Source: Evernia prunastri (lineage: Eukaryota; Ascomycota; Lecanoromycetes; Lecanorales; Parmeliaceae). From it: a stretch of DNA of 64,000 nucleotides. How positions within the stretch are numbered: position 1 is the first letter of the stretch; each line of letters begins with the position of its first letter. The notes under the pieces are model-generated. The model ran no database searches, was not told where the DNA came from, and was given only the letters and a program-made list of their open reading frames with translations. Position numbers and translations under genes: made by a program. Shown here one piece after another: positions 20,959-32,562 of the stretch. Location of the stretch: assembly GCA_003184365.1 (NCBI GenBank), contig NKYR01000053.1:175731-239730 (forward strand), read 5' to 3'.

Positions 20959-21909
20959 GTTGAAGGAAGCGCGGGGACGTAAGGGTGGGGGGGGAGTGAG
21001 GCGATGGGGACTAGGCTCGGGGGGGTCTTCTCGTGCGAGGATTGTGATGCGGTGAAAGTTGCGGGTTCTGGGAGTAAAGGGTTCGCTGGAGGCTTGCGAC
21101 GTCACACAACTTTAGAACCAATTGAGAGGGATTGGAGGTGCGCAAGGTGAATGAATTAAACGCGGCGAGGATGAAGTCGGGAGGGGAGGTGGCTCGATTG
21201 AGGTATACAGATGTTTGCGACAGGGAGTGCGAAGTTTGGTTCAACGTGTAAGCGTTCGCCGGTTTTACTGCTTCCGCCAAAGTTGATGAAGAAAAAAGTT
21301 TAAGCATGGAGGGGAATGGGGTTTTTGTTTTGACTTGTTGTTGGGGTGATTGTTGTACGACGTTGATGTGGAAATTGTCAGTAAAGATATGATGATGATG
21401 ATGACGATGATGATGATACTGCTGACCTTTTTTTGATGCGGGGAGGCTTTGACTGTGTTAGGTTGCGTTGCCTTGCGTTGTGTAACGTTGGCTCGAGGCA
21501 TCGGAAGAGGATGAAATACTGAATGCGGTTATGGATGAGGCTTGATGCATGAGCTGCCGCGACCTGCATTTTGACACATTTGACACATTTTTGACAGGTA
21601 TGTGGAGCCACGAATGACAGAAAAGGAATGGAAAATGATTAGAGTTAGACTTCTTCCGATTCAATGGTTTCAATGGAAAAACCCATCGTCAATATTTAGA
21701 AAAACAACATAAACAAAAAAGGTAAAAAAAAAAAGGCCCATTAGAAAAGGAATAGAATATTTGGAAATCTTTTAGCCTCATGCATCATGCATCATGCACA
21801 GACGCGCATCCGTCCTGACAGGCCGACTCCTCTTAAGGGCGCGGAATCTTTTCAACTTTTCATTGGTCCCACAAACTTCATGCAATGCGCCTTCTATGCG
21901 GCCGCCTCT
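20959..21909. other. intergenic region with simple repeats
   Basis: About 950 bp with no supported gene. It contains the GAT microsatellite at 21391-21417, two short TTTGACACA repeats near 21570-21590, and an ATGCATC repeat at about 21779-21798. Confidence 0.5.
21391..21417 (+). repeat. (GAT)n microsatellite
   Basis: Nine GAT/GAC units in a row with one interruption (GAC). Confidence 0.9.
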
Positions 21910-23236
21910 TCAGCTGCAATCATCCCATCCCTTACCTACCATGGCTCCGTACGCTTCTTTGTATCGCTCGATGGTGTGCAAAGAAACGTCATCAGGTATC
22001 TCCACCTTTTCCACACCCTCCAGCCCACTCTTCTTCAGCCAATCTACCCCCGACGGTCAGCCGAATTGCAAGGATATAATATATATTTAGATTCCACCTA
22101 CCACGCAGATACTGCTTGTCATATGACTCCTGACCTCTGCCAATTTCGTACTTTCCAGCACTCCAAAAGCGGCTGCTATCTGCATAATGATTTCCGGGTC
22201 AGTCTTGCTTCTTTGAGCGGTGTAGCCAGCCTTCGGACGCGCCTAGAGACTAAACACTCCCAAGATGTGTCTCAAGACTCAACATTTGGTTCAGAAGAGG
22301 AAACACGGATTCCGAAAATGCGTACCAGGTGTGAGCACTTCGTCGATCAGGACTACGCTGCCTGGCGTGGTGGATTCGTCAAGTCCAAACTCGAATTTGG
22401 TATCTGCAATAATGATACCTCGCTCAGCGGCGTAAGCGTTGGCTTCCTTGTACAATTCTAGCGAAAGCTGTTCAATTTGGTCTGCCTGTGCTTGTCCCAC
22501 AATTCCGGCCGCTGTCACCACGAGCTGTCAGCTTTCCTCGCGCAATGATGAAGTAAAACTGCAACTTTCAAGCTTCGGAAGTCACCAACCTTCCGCAGGA
22601 CTGATGTTCTCATCCTTTTCGCCGACTTCGGCCTTCGTGCTCGGAGTCCAGAGGGGTTGCGGCAGCCTCTCGGACTCTTGCAGGCCTGTAGGAAGAGTTC
22701 TGCCGCATACCGTTCCATTCTTCTGATAGGAGCTCCACGCGGATCCAGTGAGGTATCCTCGTACAATGCTCTCAATTGGCAACACTTTGAGACGCTTGAC
22801 TACCATGCTCCGGTGTTGGAGTTGGGAGATCATTTCAGAGGGCAAGCGTTCTCGGAGAGCCTGAGAGACAGTCGAGGAGACGTAGTGAGTGCGAAGAGAT
22901 GGTATCTTAGACTGCAGCAATTTGAACCAGAACTGACTGAGTTGAGTGAGAATGGCGCCCTTTTGGTCGATACCCTAATAGTGCTAAATTAACACTCAAA
23001 TCATCTCGCCGTCCAGAGGTAAGATCGGGAAATGGCGTACATTCTTCATTACCACGTCGTAAGCTACAAACACATTAGAATCAAATCAGTCCACGACAGG
23101 ATTCAGTCGTACCTGATATCCGATCCGTGGCAACAAAAAGTAGTGTTGACTGGTCAAGCTCGTATAGCTCGCGCACTTTACCAGAGGCCACCAGAGGAAT
23201 GTAGTCTTGGAGATCTGTTTGCATGACTGGAGCCAT
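21910..23236 (-). CDS. ADE1: SAICAR synthetase (purine biosynthesis)
   Basis: Phosphoribosylaminoimidazole-succinocarboxamide synthase; it joins aspartate to CAIR with ATP in de novo purine synthesis in the cytosol. Six exons: 23113-23236, 23041-23063 (23 nt), 22590-22974, 22326-22511, 22102-22179 and 21910-22043. All are GT-AG with exact phase closure; 309 aa, the normal length. Landmarks in order are LVASGKVRELYEL, LFVATDRISAYDVVMKN, GIDQKGAILTQLSQFWF, RSMVVKRLKVLPIESIVRGY, LTGSAWSSYQKNGTVCG, ENISPAEAAGIVG, IIADTKFEFGLDE, VVLIDEVLTPDSSRFW and SYDKQYLRDWL. The catalytic and ATP-binding regions all look intact. Introns are unevenly sized (49, 66, 78, 146 and 58 nt). Start chosen from the family N-terminus. 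Confidence 0.94.
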
Positions 23237-23723
23237 GGCTTATACCTCCTTAGCTGCTTGAAAACCCTCCAAGATCCGTGAGAGAGATGAGTTGCAAATC
23301 TTGTTTGTACTCCGGGGTATTATGAAGCGAGAGGCGATGATGGGTGGAAGATTTTCGAGTTAACACAATCGTTTCCCCAGGAAGAGGCCCGGAGGAGCGG
23401 TCGCTGTGTTGATAGACCTTGAGCCAAATATAGACTCTGAAATTCTCACTGTTTGATAATATCCTGTTCTCAAATGAATTGGTTATGCGCTATCTGTGTA
23501 TTATCAAGGTGAAGTGGGTGATACTTCAAGGTTTTTTGTATCCGAGGGTCCGAGCTCCTCCGCCTAGCGTAGCCCTATGGAGTACCCGATGTCTGTGTGA
23601 TGAATGAAAATACGGTGTTATTGGTAAAAGAAATCCAAGCTCTTTTTACACATAAAACACCGCTCTTCATCTTCATTACAATAGCCGAGCTCCAAACACA
23701 TCTCTATTCGCGGAGAGAGTAGG
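23237..23723. other. intergenic region, no gene seen
   Basis: Upstream of ADE1 and downstream of the next minus-strand gene. Nothing recognised. Confidence 0.45.
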
Positions 23724-24584
23724 TCATGATGAGGCTCTTGGGTCCCTGACCCTCGGATCCCTAGTTGCATCGTAGTGCACGTCTCGCTCGACTTGACGTG
23801 AAGGAGGAAAGGCGCTCGTAACTGGCGTTGGGGCGCCGTTCGAGCCAGAAAAATGGCCTGTGTTTCGACTTTCCCGAGCATGTTGTATTGCACTCAACGT
23901 GGGTCGGAAATGGGCATCATAGCTGTCCAACTCTTCAATGGCTAGATCAAAGATTCTCAGGTCAGTCTGTCTTTCCAACAAAGTTATTCGAAATCTAGCG
24001 AGTATGTCTTGGAAGAAGGTCCTCTTGGCTCCCGAAATATGCCTTGCGACTCAAGCTGCGTTAGTGGATCGGATGGAAAAAATCAATTTACACACCTCTC
24101 TTAGCGATACCTACGTGTTCATTGGATGGAGGCATGCCAAATACTGGCTGTGACCTTCGACTTGTCCTGACCACTGGTTTTGGTTTGTGGCTCTTCCAGC
24201 CAAGTCGCATTGCAGCCCGAAGGTCATCGGAGCGAGGCTCTTGGCTTATGTTCTGAGGGAAAGTAAGCGGTCCAGCCTCCTCATTGGCGTACTCTTGCGC
24301 GCACAGCGCTGTCTCGCGTATCTTGTCTCTGAGGTTCGTGATAAGCCAACATATTCTTGTGCTAATGGAGGTACTCACGCTCTTACTTCATGCTTTGCTC
24401 GTGTTGCTCGAGATGGAAAGTGGCATAAGCAAGCTTTTGCTCACGAGTGAGGCCGTTGTGCGGCGGTACCCTAATCTTTTGAATTTCTTTTTTTTCTTTG
24501 ACTGGAGAAATCATACCTGGGGAAAGGTTGGAGAATTAGGGATTGCATCTCAGCGCGCGCTGCATTGGAGTTTGAGTCTCCCAT
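23724..24584 (-). CDS. unrecognised four-exon protein
   Basis: I do not recognise this protein. Proposed exons 24517-24584, 24387-24470, 24111-24328 and 23724-24049 join in phase to give 231 aa. The start MGDSNSNAARAEMQSLILQPFP is followed by a helical, charged segment with GLTREQKLAYATFHLEQHEQSMKD. A basic linker (KSHKPKPVVRTSRRSQPVFGMPP) then leads to a region with KRTFFQDILARFRITLLERQ and DLAIEELDSYDAHFRPTL that looks protein-like. The tail is Arg/Asp/Pro-rich. No signal peptide or membrane segment. The last intron must end at TTGAG or a nearby AAG, because the better-placed CAG acceptor leads to a stop; this is the weakest part of the model. It could be a mis-modelled conserved hypothetical gene. 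Confidence 0.5.
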
Positions 24585-25676
24585 GAAGAGCTACGAGCAG
24601 CGTAAGAGTACGTTGATGACTCAGGTTGTGATGAGGGTCTCTGTGATCATTGATATCGAGTCTAAGCAAGAGCCAGGCACTACCGATGTCCAACTCCTGA
24701 CCAATCACCTACCAGCCTCATATATTCCAAGCTTGAAGTAAAGTCTTCTAGAGATAGAGGAATTCAAATTCTGTCTGATCAAATTGAGTGGAGGACAACC
24801 GCGTGTCATGGGAAAGGCCTCATGAGACACCGGTTTCGATGGCAGATGTATCAGCTCTGTTGAACTGAAGGACCTTTACGGGACTAGCAACAGCTGTATC
24901 AGAAATTCCAACCGACTACATCGTACATATCGGCTGAAAGGGGATGAGACGGGTTCAAGAGAGAAGATCAGAATCGCCGCTCGATGATGGGCTGGTACTT
25001 GCTAGACGCGTTAAGCGCGCGGGTCTAGGAAGAAGCTTTGAGCTCTTCAGTCTTCCCTGTTAACAGCATTCAACTATGAAACATAGCCTGCATCTGCTAT
25101 TATCGCTACTACTCCAATCTTGGACCTTGGAACTTTCCTGATTAGATGTGGCTTATTCCGATTGCAGGAGGTTTGGCGATAGGCCATGAGGTCAGGAATA
25201 GGACTCCACTGCGAGCAAACATAGTGCGACTAAAGCAGAATCTCCTGATTGAAACATGGGATTAGCCGGTATGGACGTGCTTTGATCTTTTATTCCCTTC
25301 CAACAGAACGGAGCCCGGAACGCATACACAAGTAGGTATTAGCTATTTTTGATGCTGTCAAAGTCAGCGGCTGTAGGAACAGGGCGCATATGGCGCGCAC
25401 CATTCTGCATGACACTTGCAATCTCTCATAACGCACAGCCCTTTCACGAAGTCCCTTTTGCGGATACGTCTCTCCGTTCTTGCGGAGCGAATCTGGTAAA
25501 TGAGACCAAGCGTTGCCGCCGGAGCTACTCGTTTCATACCGGAGATTCCTTCAGTACCACGTATTCCTGCTCTGCATGGATAGAAGGCGGCAAGGACATC
25601 TCCTGGGCTAATTGTCCTGAAATACATTGGTAACAAGCAATGATCCTACTGATTACATGCATTCCTTCCCAATAAG
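24585..25676. other. intergenic region, no gene seen
   Basis: About 1.1 kb upstream of two divergent genes. The open frame at 25349-25633 lacks any domain or splice context and is probably chance. Confidence 0.5.
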
Positions 25677-26725
25677 ATGCAACCATTGTCGTACATTCTA
25701 TGCTTGTTGGCAAGCCTACGTCCTACTCTCGCTGTTCCCCAAGTTAATACACCAAATTGTCAAACCGAGGGCATCGTCACACAGGGAAGCTTCATAGTTT
25801 CATCGAATGTTTATGCCGCGAGTACAGGAACAAGATATCAGTGCTCTCAGATAAACTCCGATACTGGCAGCGCACTTGCATGGAGCACCGCTTGGGCATG
25901 GCAAAATGTTGCTTCTGACAATCAAGCCTGGAACTGGGTTAAGGGTTACGCTTATGGTACGTCTTTTCAGAGTATTCTATTCCCGATGGACAGCGAACCT
26001 TGAGCCATAAGAAATATCTCGCGGAGCTCTCTTGATCTAGTTTTCTACATATGTCCCATAAGTCAAAAGAATTTCTCACGAAGGGTATTCTGACTCCGGA
26101 AACTTGCACAGCTTATGATTATTCTGCGCCTGCTTGCGACTCGGCCACACCATTGGGCCAGATGACGGGCAGCGTCCAATCACAGTGGTCATGGAGGTAC
26201 AAGACATTCCCATTCTCCTTGTGCGTCCTTGGCGACACCATCAACGTTTTCGCCTTCTTGTCTTGGCACTAACAGGTCTTATATAGTTACTCTGGAGAAG
26301 ATTTGGTAGGAGATGTTGCTTACGATGCATTTCTGGGCGAAGGTTGCACTGGCACCGATGGCCAACACAGCTATGAGGTGATGATTTGGCTCGCTGCATT
26401 CGGGCCTCTGGGTCCCATTGGGAGCAGTGACGATGGTGGCTCAGCCTTCGACTTCGCTCCCCAGAACGTAAAACTCAGCAACTACGACTGGGTGCTGTAT
26501 TATGGCATGAATGATGGAGCGAATATCCCGGTGTATAGCTTTATCCCCCCGGCAGGTGCGCAGTACAACCGCTTTGACGGCGATATCATGCCTTTCTTTA
26601 CGTACCTGAAAGGCATCAATGGGGCTCTTTCATCTCTGTTTCTGCAAAGTATACAAGCGGGAACAGAGGTAGTGAATGCAACAGGGCAGGCGGTGTTTAC
26701 AACTTCGTCATATTCTATCGGTTAG
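25677..26725 (+). CDS. GH12 endo-glucanase / xyloglucanase
   Basis: Secreted glycoside hydrolase family 12 enzyme, a retaining endo-beta-1,4-glucanase acting on cellulose or xyloglucan outside the cell. Exons 25677-25956, 26112-26196 and 26287-26725 (introns 155 and 90 nt) give 267 aa. A signal peptide covers about residues 1-19 (MQPLSYILCLLASLRPTLA). GH12 landmarks are ALAWSTAWAWQN, WNWVKGYA, QWSWSYSGEDLVGDVAYD, HSYEVMIWLAAFGPLGPI (nucleophile Glu at about residue 152), WVLYYGMNDG, FDGDIMPFFTYL and LQSIQAGTEVVNATG (acid/base Glu at about residue 249). The mature N-terminus has a Cys pair region (NCQTEG..YQCSQ) usual in the family. The middle exon carries CDSATPLGQM, more divergent than usual. 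Exon 2 borders were set by phase and by the need to bypass stops in the 155-nt intron. Confidence 0.9.
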
Positions 26726-27038
26726 ACATGGGGATTTGTCTATCCCGTCGTGTATTAAAAGCTGTACCTACCACGAGCTACGCTAATATTGACGGCTCAT
26801 TCTTTCGACTTTTTACTTTGTACCTTTATACAACTGTATTCCATCTTCAGAACCGCCAGTTGCTGACTGCTAATACGTAGAAGATTCTCGATTCTGACGG
26901 CAGATCTTCGGCTGCATGACAAATGCGTTAAGGAGAATTAGGTAACTTAACTTGAATGCCACACTCGCCATCCACTCCTTCAAGCGTTGACTCGTCAGTG
27001 CTTTTGAGAAGATTTGTTCTCAGACCAACATCCTGACC
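26726..27038. other. intergenic region
   Basis: Contains the 3' end of the GH12 gene and the promoter of the WLM gene. No other feature seen. Confidence 0.45.
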
Positions 27039-28025
27039 ATGGCAGAGGAAGCTTCTACCTCAGCAGAAACACTCGAGATCACCTTCACCCATCATGGCAC
27101 ACCACATACCTTCAATTTCTCCAATGAATCTACCATCGCTGACCTGTCAGGACGTATACACGACGAATTATCGATCCCCCAAACCAACCAAAAGTTCATG
27201 ATAACCCCCAAGCTCGGCATCATCAAGCCTCCATTTCTGAACCCCGTCTCACTCGGTACCCTCAAATCAAAGAAGATAGTCCTCCTTGCGCCCACGCCCG
27301 CTCAGCTCGCCGCCCTCGCACCGCCTCGCCCCCGCTCTCAGCCCTCGGGTTCCACCAGCAAACCCGTGGCCGCCTATCGCCATCGCGATTGGCAGAAAGC
27401 CCAAGATGAGGCGACCTACACCTTCCAGACCATCCTCCCCCTCAGCTACCTCCCCCGCCCGGCGCGGTCGCAAAAGTTCCTCGAGCGTCTGCGCGACGAC
27501 CCCGGCATCAAAGCCAGCATGCGCAAACGCAAGTTCAGCGTCGGCGTCCTGACCGAGATGAACCCCGCCGAGCACACGACGCACGAATCGCGCACCCTCG
27601 GCTTGAACCGGAACCGGGGCGAGGTCATCGAGTTGAGGCTACGGACGGATGCGTATGATGGGTATCGGGACTACAAGATCATCCGGGACACGTTGTGCCA
27701 CGAACTGGCGCACAACGTCTTTGGCGATCACGACCGGAACTTCTGGGACCTGTGCAAGTCGATCGAGAAGGAGGTCCGGGAGGCTGACTGGAAGAATGGA
27801 GGGCAGGCGATCGGCAATGAGGTCTTCTATGATCCCGAGGAGAGAGAAGGGAGCGGGGGTCATGTAGATGGCGGAGGCTGGTCGGGGGGGGAGTTCGTGC
27901 TGGGAGGAAATGGTGGGAAGCAAGGAGCGATACTGAACAGGAGGGAGGCCATGGCCCGAGCGGCGGAAGAGAGGATGAGGAGACAAGGAGAGGCTGAGGG
28001 TGGTGGGAGTGGCGCATCAGCTTGA
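27039..28025 (+). CDS. WLM-domain zinc metalloprotease with N-terminal ubiquitin-like region
   Basis: Single-exon protein of 328 aa. Residues 1-90 form a ubiquitin-like region (LEITFTHHGTPHTFNFSNESTIADL...IVLLAP). Residues about 115-285 are a WLM (Wss1-like metalloprotease) domain with the zinc signature HELAHNVFGDHDRNF, giving two His, a Glu, and a downstream His/Asp. Wss1 and relatives cleave proteins cross-linked to DNA and interact with SUMO/ubiquitin; this Ubl-WLM architecture matches a separate fungal/plant subgroup, so the same substrate is only an inference. The C-terminus is Gly-rich (GGGWSGGEFVLGGNGG), then a basic/acidic helix with RREAMARAAEERMRR. Third-position GC is high, and the antisense frames are shadows of this. 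Confidence 0.88.
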   Translation: MAEEASTSAETLEITFTHHGTPHTFNFSNESTIADLSGRIHDELSIPQTNQKFMITPKLGIIKPPFLNPVSLGTLKSKKIVLLAPTPAQLAALAPPRPRSQPSGSTSKPVAAYRHRDWQKAQDEATYTFQTILPLSYLPRPARSQKFLERLRDDPGIKASMRKRKFSVGVLTEMNPAEHTTHESRTLGLNRNRGEVIELRLRTDAYDGYRDYKIIRDTLCHELAHNVFGDHDRNFWDLCKSIEKEVREADWKNGGQAIGNEVFYDPEEREGSGGHVDGGGWSGGEFVLGGNGGKQGAILNRREAMARAAEERMRRQGEAEGGGSGASA

Positions 28026-28314
28026 TATGGTTGATTCCCATGAGTAACGCTGAAACAGCATAGCACAGCATAGCGGAATGGCATTCTACTTCTTGACCAT
28101 CCTATCCGGACAGAATGACCAAGATATGATCGGTCCTTGTCCCATAAACATAGGCAAAAGGTCCCCCCTTTCATGGCCTTAATAAGCGTATACCCTACAT
28201 GCCAATCAAATCGTAGCATGTTCCCTGCCCCAGAACTACGTATTATGGCCGCTTAAGCCACAGCCGTACCCAACGTCTGGCTCTGAAATGATTCCTCGAC
28301 ACTCCAGCCTCCAA

Positions 28315-29410
28315 TTATGCCCGCTGAGGTCGTAATCGCAACTCTCCCGGCAACCATATTTTCCGTGTGCGGTGGCGAAGATACTGCTGCAGCAAGTCCA
28401 GCCCCTGCTCTACCCTCCGATCTCCTTTTCTTCTGGCCCAAGCAACCAGCAAACCCAGTAGAGCCAGGTCCACGACAAGATGTCGTAGAGTGACCCACAC
28501 AAGCCAATTCATCCACGCCCAAAGACCGTTTCGCCTCCTCCCGTCTCCTATCTTTTTCGCTTCGATCTGTTCTCTCAGGGCTGCGACTTCCGTGGTCATC
28601 TTCACAAGCGTCTGTTCGATCTTCTTTCTCCATTTTCGGTTTCGGATATCCAGATCTCGGGATTGCCCTGCCACTGCTATGGCAGCCTCTTCATCGTCGA
28701 ACGAGGCCCCTTTAGTTTCGTCAAACTCCTCGCCTTCGTTATCTTCTCCCTCCCCATCGCTAACGGGCCTCAACATCCTTAGCCCCTCACCACCACCCTC
28801 ATCTACCCCGGCGCTCTTGAAAGGTCCGCCGATGCTAGCATAGCTTTGGGGCATCTGCTGTCCTCTAACGCTGTTCAAATGTCCCGGTGACGATGATGAG
28901 GAAGAAGCGGGGTTTGACTTTATCTGATCCCACACAAACTCCAACTCGGCAACGAGCTCTCGGGCTTCGGTGGTTGTCGTGGCGTATTTGTGCATAGTTT
29001 CGATCAAAGTTGCAATATAGCGGCGCTTTGCTTCTGTACGGCCTAAAGAGTGGTGGGCGGACCATGCGTCCCTGTACGAGATACAGTCAATGTCTTCCCT
29101 AAACGCATGCCTATGGCCGCAAGTGTATCATACCATTTTTGTTGCTCGGCTATGAAGTCCGGGCCATCACCCTCTGGTCTCCGTGAGATTCCCTCGACAT
29201 CTCCTTCCGTGCTTTGCTTGTAGAGTCCATAGAGCTTGAGACGGTCTGCCGGAGGTGGCCGAGCGGAGCCGGTGCGGGGGATGCGTTTAACGGTATTGAG
29301 CGCGTGGACGAAGACCCTGTCTGAGAAGGGAGCTTGTCAGTCGTATGTTTGGGTTACGAAGTGATATTTTCGAGCTCGGAATGAAGAAACTTGCCCACTG
29401 AGTCGGACAT
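28315..29410 (-). CDS. ATG37: acyl-CoA-binding membrane protein, ATG37/ACBD5-like
   Basis: N-terminal acyl-CoA-binding (ACB) domain plus a C-terminal membrane anchor, the layout of peroxisomal ATG37/ACBD5, which bind acyl-CoA and act in pexophagy or peroxisome contacts. Exons are 29395-29410 (16 nt), 29134-29320 and 28315-29071, giving 319 aa. The ACB domain (about residues 5-105) shows DRVFVHALNTVKRIPRTGSARPPPADRLKLYGLYKQS, QKWDAWSAHHSLGRTEAKRRYI and LIETMHKYA. A disordered, acidic Ser/Gly-rich centre follows, then a coiled-coil-like stretch (KWRKKIEQTLVKMTTEVAALREQIE) and a hydrophobic helix (WMNWLVWVTLRHLVVDLALL, about residues 250-275) with a basic tail. Intron 1 is a GC-AG intron: donor GCAAGT, acceptor CTCAG. 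Both phase and family sequence demand it. Confidence 0.87.
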
Positions 29411-32400
29411 ATTCGCGGGACTAACTCGACAGAAGCAAGAAGGAGGGGGCTCCGAGCTTTTCAGCTGTGCCGCATTATATATCTAATTGAGGTAGGGACA
29501 ATGCAAAAGTAATGCGTTATCAGTCGAGACTTCGGAAGTCTACGACGCACATTGGCACAGAATAAGTAGTTACCTTGTTTGTTCGAGTTGCACCGTTGCT
29601 TTAGATCGCATCAATACAACAAACATAGGGCTGCGGTTTGATGACGAAGATCGACGTCTGGACCGAGAGAACCTGAAGGTACAACCTTACGCTCACCTCT
29701 TAGGCTCTTACGCATGTTTTCCAGATAGTAACCTTCCAATATACTTACTTCGCGATACTTGAATCTTTATAGTATTGATGTTCTTGAGTAAGATTGATGT
29801 TCTTGAGTAAGGTTCTGGCTTCTTGGGGCCGTGCTTCAAGTTGGGCTAGCTACAATTGATTCCAGTCCCTCTGAGTCAAGTCTGTAGGGGGAGTTGCTGA
29901 AATCCGTTTTTCATTTGACATCTTGCGGCCCCCATGATTCCTAACAAAAATAAATTGGACTTACGGAAGGTGTTTGCTCTTCAAATCATTGGTACAACTA
30001 CCCGTGTAACAATCCATATCAGCGTCTGGTTGAAGTATGTAGAGAGTGAAAACCGGCCGCTAACATTTATCCCCTTGGTCTATATTAGAACCAATACACT
30101 TGCTCGATAAAGTGTGTCTACAGTCGCGAATATGACTTGCGTAGTTGTTGCCAATCGACGGCGAGCCCAGCCTCTTTATCGTCTTTCGCCCAGTTGCTGA
30201 CACCACAGCCAATCGTGGTAGTCGTCATTGATCCTGCAGTCATTGAATGCCGGAGAGGAATGAAGACATTTCTGACTCTTGGAGGTTGAGGCTCATTAGC
30301 GATTAAGACCACGTTCCCACATATGAGCGTCCCTTGGCTCGTCTCCTTCATAGTCTCCATTAAAGAAGAGATTTCAACGTGCAATCAGGAGCCAAAAACT
30401 ACTGCTTTGCGCCCTTATGCATGCCATCTGCATCGCTCCGTACAAGCTTGCCACTACATTGCGAGTGACCTTTTCCCCCAGCTCCAGCTTATACTCTCCC
30501 TGTGTCTCAATTCGCTTCCATCAGCGCAAAAGCATTATTAGCACTCGGAGCACGAGGGTGCCTCATGATATTGCAAGTCGTTATTCGAAGTTGCGGCGCA
30601 TGGTTGCACGTGCTTTGCCTATCGGTGTGTCTTGCTAGTCCAGTCCATCCAGTCAAAGCCATTTTGTGAATTTTTTCTTATACGGGCGCTTTTTAAACCA
30701 ACCTCCAAGCTCTCAAGGTTCGCCTCCCTTGACCTACACTCCCTGGTAACATCAAGGATCTCGACGTTCCGCTTGCGCACGCGATTGCCCCATCCCCAGC
30801 GGTGAGTATGGAAGAGGGGCTGGTTAGGAAATAAACTCGGGCACAAGGTTCAGAGTAACCCTCCTTTACCATGCCTCCGAGAGTAGATTCAGCAATCTCG
30901 AGATTAAAAGTCAAAGGTAGCTGCAGTCACGGGTTGACAGTCTACGACAAGCCGTGAAGGAGTCAAGGAATCATCTGATGCAAGATGGATGAAAGGCCCA
31001 AGGCACCTTATCTGATGTGTCCAGCTACATCAGTAGATACTCTAGGATATACATCCTATCGTGAGAGCAGTCCCTCGGAAGGACGAGCTCACTCCCTTAC
31101 GGAGGACGCGGCCGGTAAAAGTCTAAGGTCTTGGCAGATCTACTCACCAACGAAATATTGCCTAGGGTACTATGACCGACATCGAGTGGGGAGTACTTTT
31201 AGGCCAAGAAGCAGTGAAGGAGTCTGGTGTATTTAGTACTACAGCGTAAGTACTTACGTAGCAATAATGAATCAGGACTATAACGAGGTAGGAAAGCACG
31301 AAAGGATATAGCCGAGCCGGTTGGGTGAGCCGTTTTTGCCGTTTGGATTATTTAGGTAGGTCAAGTAAAATCAAGGCGTTGCCAAGGCAGCCAAGCTTCA
31401 CCGGTCCATGGCGTAAAAGAAGGAGTCAGGTGTTCCCCTGAACTAATACTTCATCCTTTGCGAATGTTGAGTAGGGTAAGAACCTATAGGTAAAGCAAAG
31501 AAAAAATAGAAAAAGAGAAAAAGAGAAAAAGAAAAAAAGGGTGGGAGAGAAGGATGAATATCGAGGACAAGGATAAGAAGAGGTTCAGATCAACAGCCGA
31601 TGCATGATAAGATAAGATGATGTAAAGGCGAATGGGCACACCTGCCTGCCGAGCTTGCCTCGGTTTGATGATATTAATCGACCGTTATATTATTTTAGAA
31701 CATACTTCATTATTAGTTAGACGGTTGAGAATTTATCAATGAGACGGTTGGAAGTTAAAGAAACCCCACGAGGGCGATCAGGTTAATAATTATCTTAAGT
31801 AGTGTACTCGTATGTCTTGGCGTCATCATCAAGTGTGGGTCAACAAACGGTCTTTAGGGGCTAGTAGCACTACTGACAATCCGGCGGTCAACATAACGTT
31901 AAGATTATACTCACTTTATTCGTAGAGATATTATTTATGAGAAGTCGACATTACGTGGAATATACCTCGTTATACGTAGCTGTAATCCTATAGAATAAAC
32001 ATACCTGCTTTGAACAGGGGCAAAAATCTTGAACTCGAATAAGGATGATGATAATAATATTACTAATAAGAAGAATCATCTTTCAAAGACATGGATTACG
32101 AATATACACGCGTCCAATGCCGAATATCCCGTATACCTAATGATAATCGTAACGAGAAATGCCAAGGACGAACGCCCAGCCAGCATCTGCCAAGCGGAGC
32201 ACACGACCTCTTTCTCGGAACAGAGTGACCGTCGGCTTATCTTCTTACAGTAACCTACCAGCTTACCAGCCTTACTCCCTTTTCAATTAAATAACCATGT
32301 TCCCCTTCTTCTTCGTCTTCTTACCTACCATCCCTTGTTGCTTCCATCCTTCCGACTGACATAAGAAACATCCTCCCCACGTCGGCATTGCGAATCCACA

Positions 32401-32562
32401 CCCTGTATGCAGCTACACCCCGTCGCTCTAGTATTCAACTTACCCCTCTGCAAGCAAGCATTGGGACATTTTCGAACACACTCTCCCTTCGGGGACCTTC
32501 GGGGATAAGTGAGCCACAAGTGCTCACTGTACATATTGTTCAACGTTACATAACACGCCATT
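29411..32562. other. 3.1-kb gene-poor stretch
   Basis: No gene supported. It holds a 19-nt tandem duplication at 29774-29811, an A/G-rich tract at about 31495-31545, and an AT-rich zone at about 31660-32060 with mild RIP-like character. The open frames at 30118-30384, 30323-30541 and 30985-31236 show no motif. Possibly an old transposon graveyard or noncoding transcripts. Confidence 0.45.
29774..29811 (+). repeat. perfect 19-nt tandem duplication
   Basis: ATTGATGTTCTTGAGTAAG occurs twice back to back. Confidence 0.9.

Noticed and set aside
27639..28071. Minus-strand frames over the WLM metalloprotease
   Set aside because: Shadows of a GC-rich coding exon with the HExxH motif on the plus strand.
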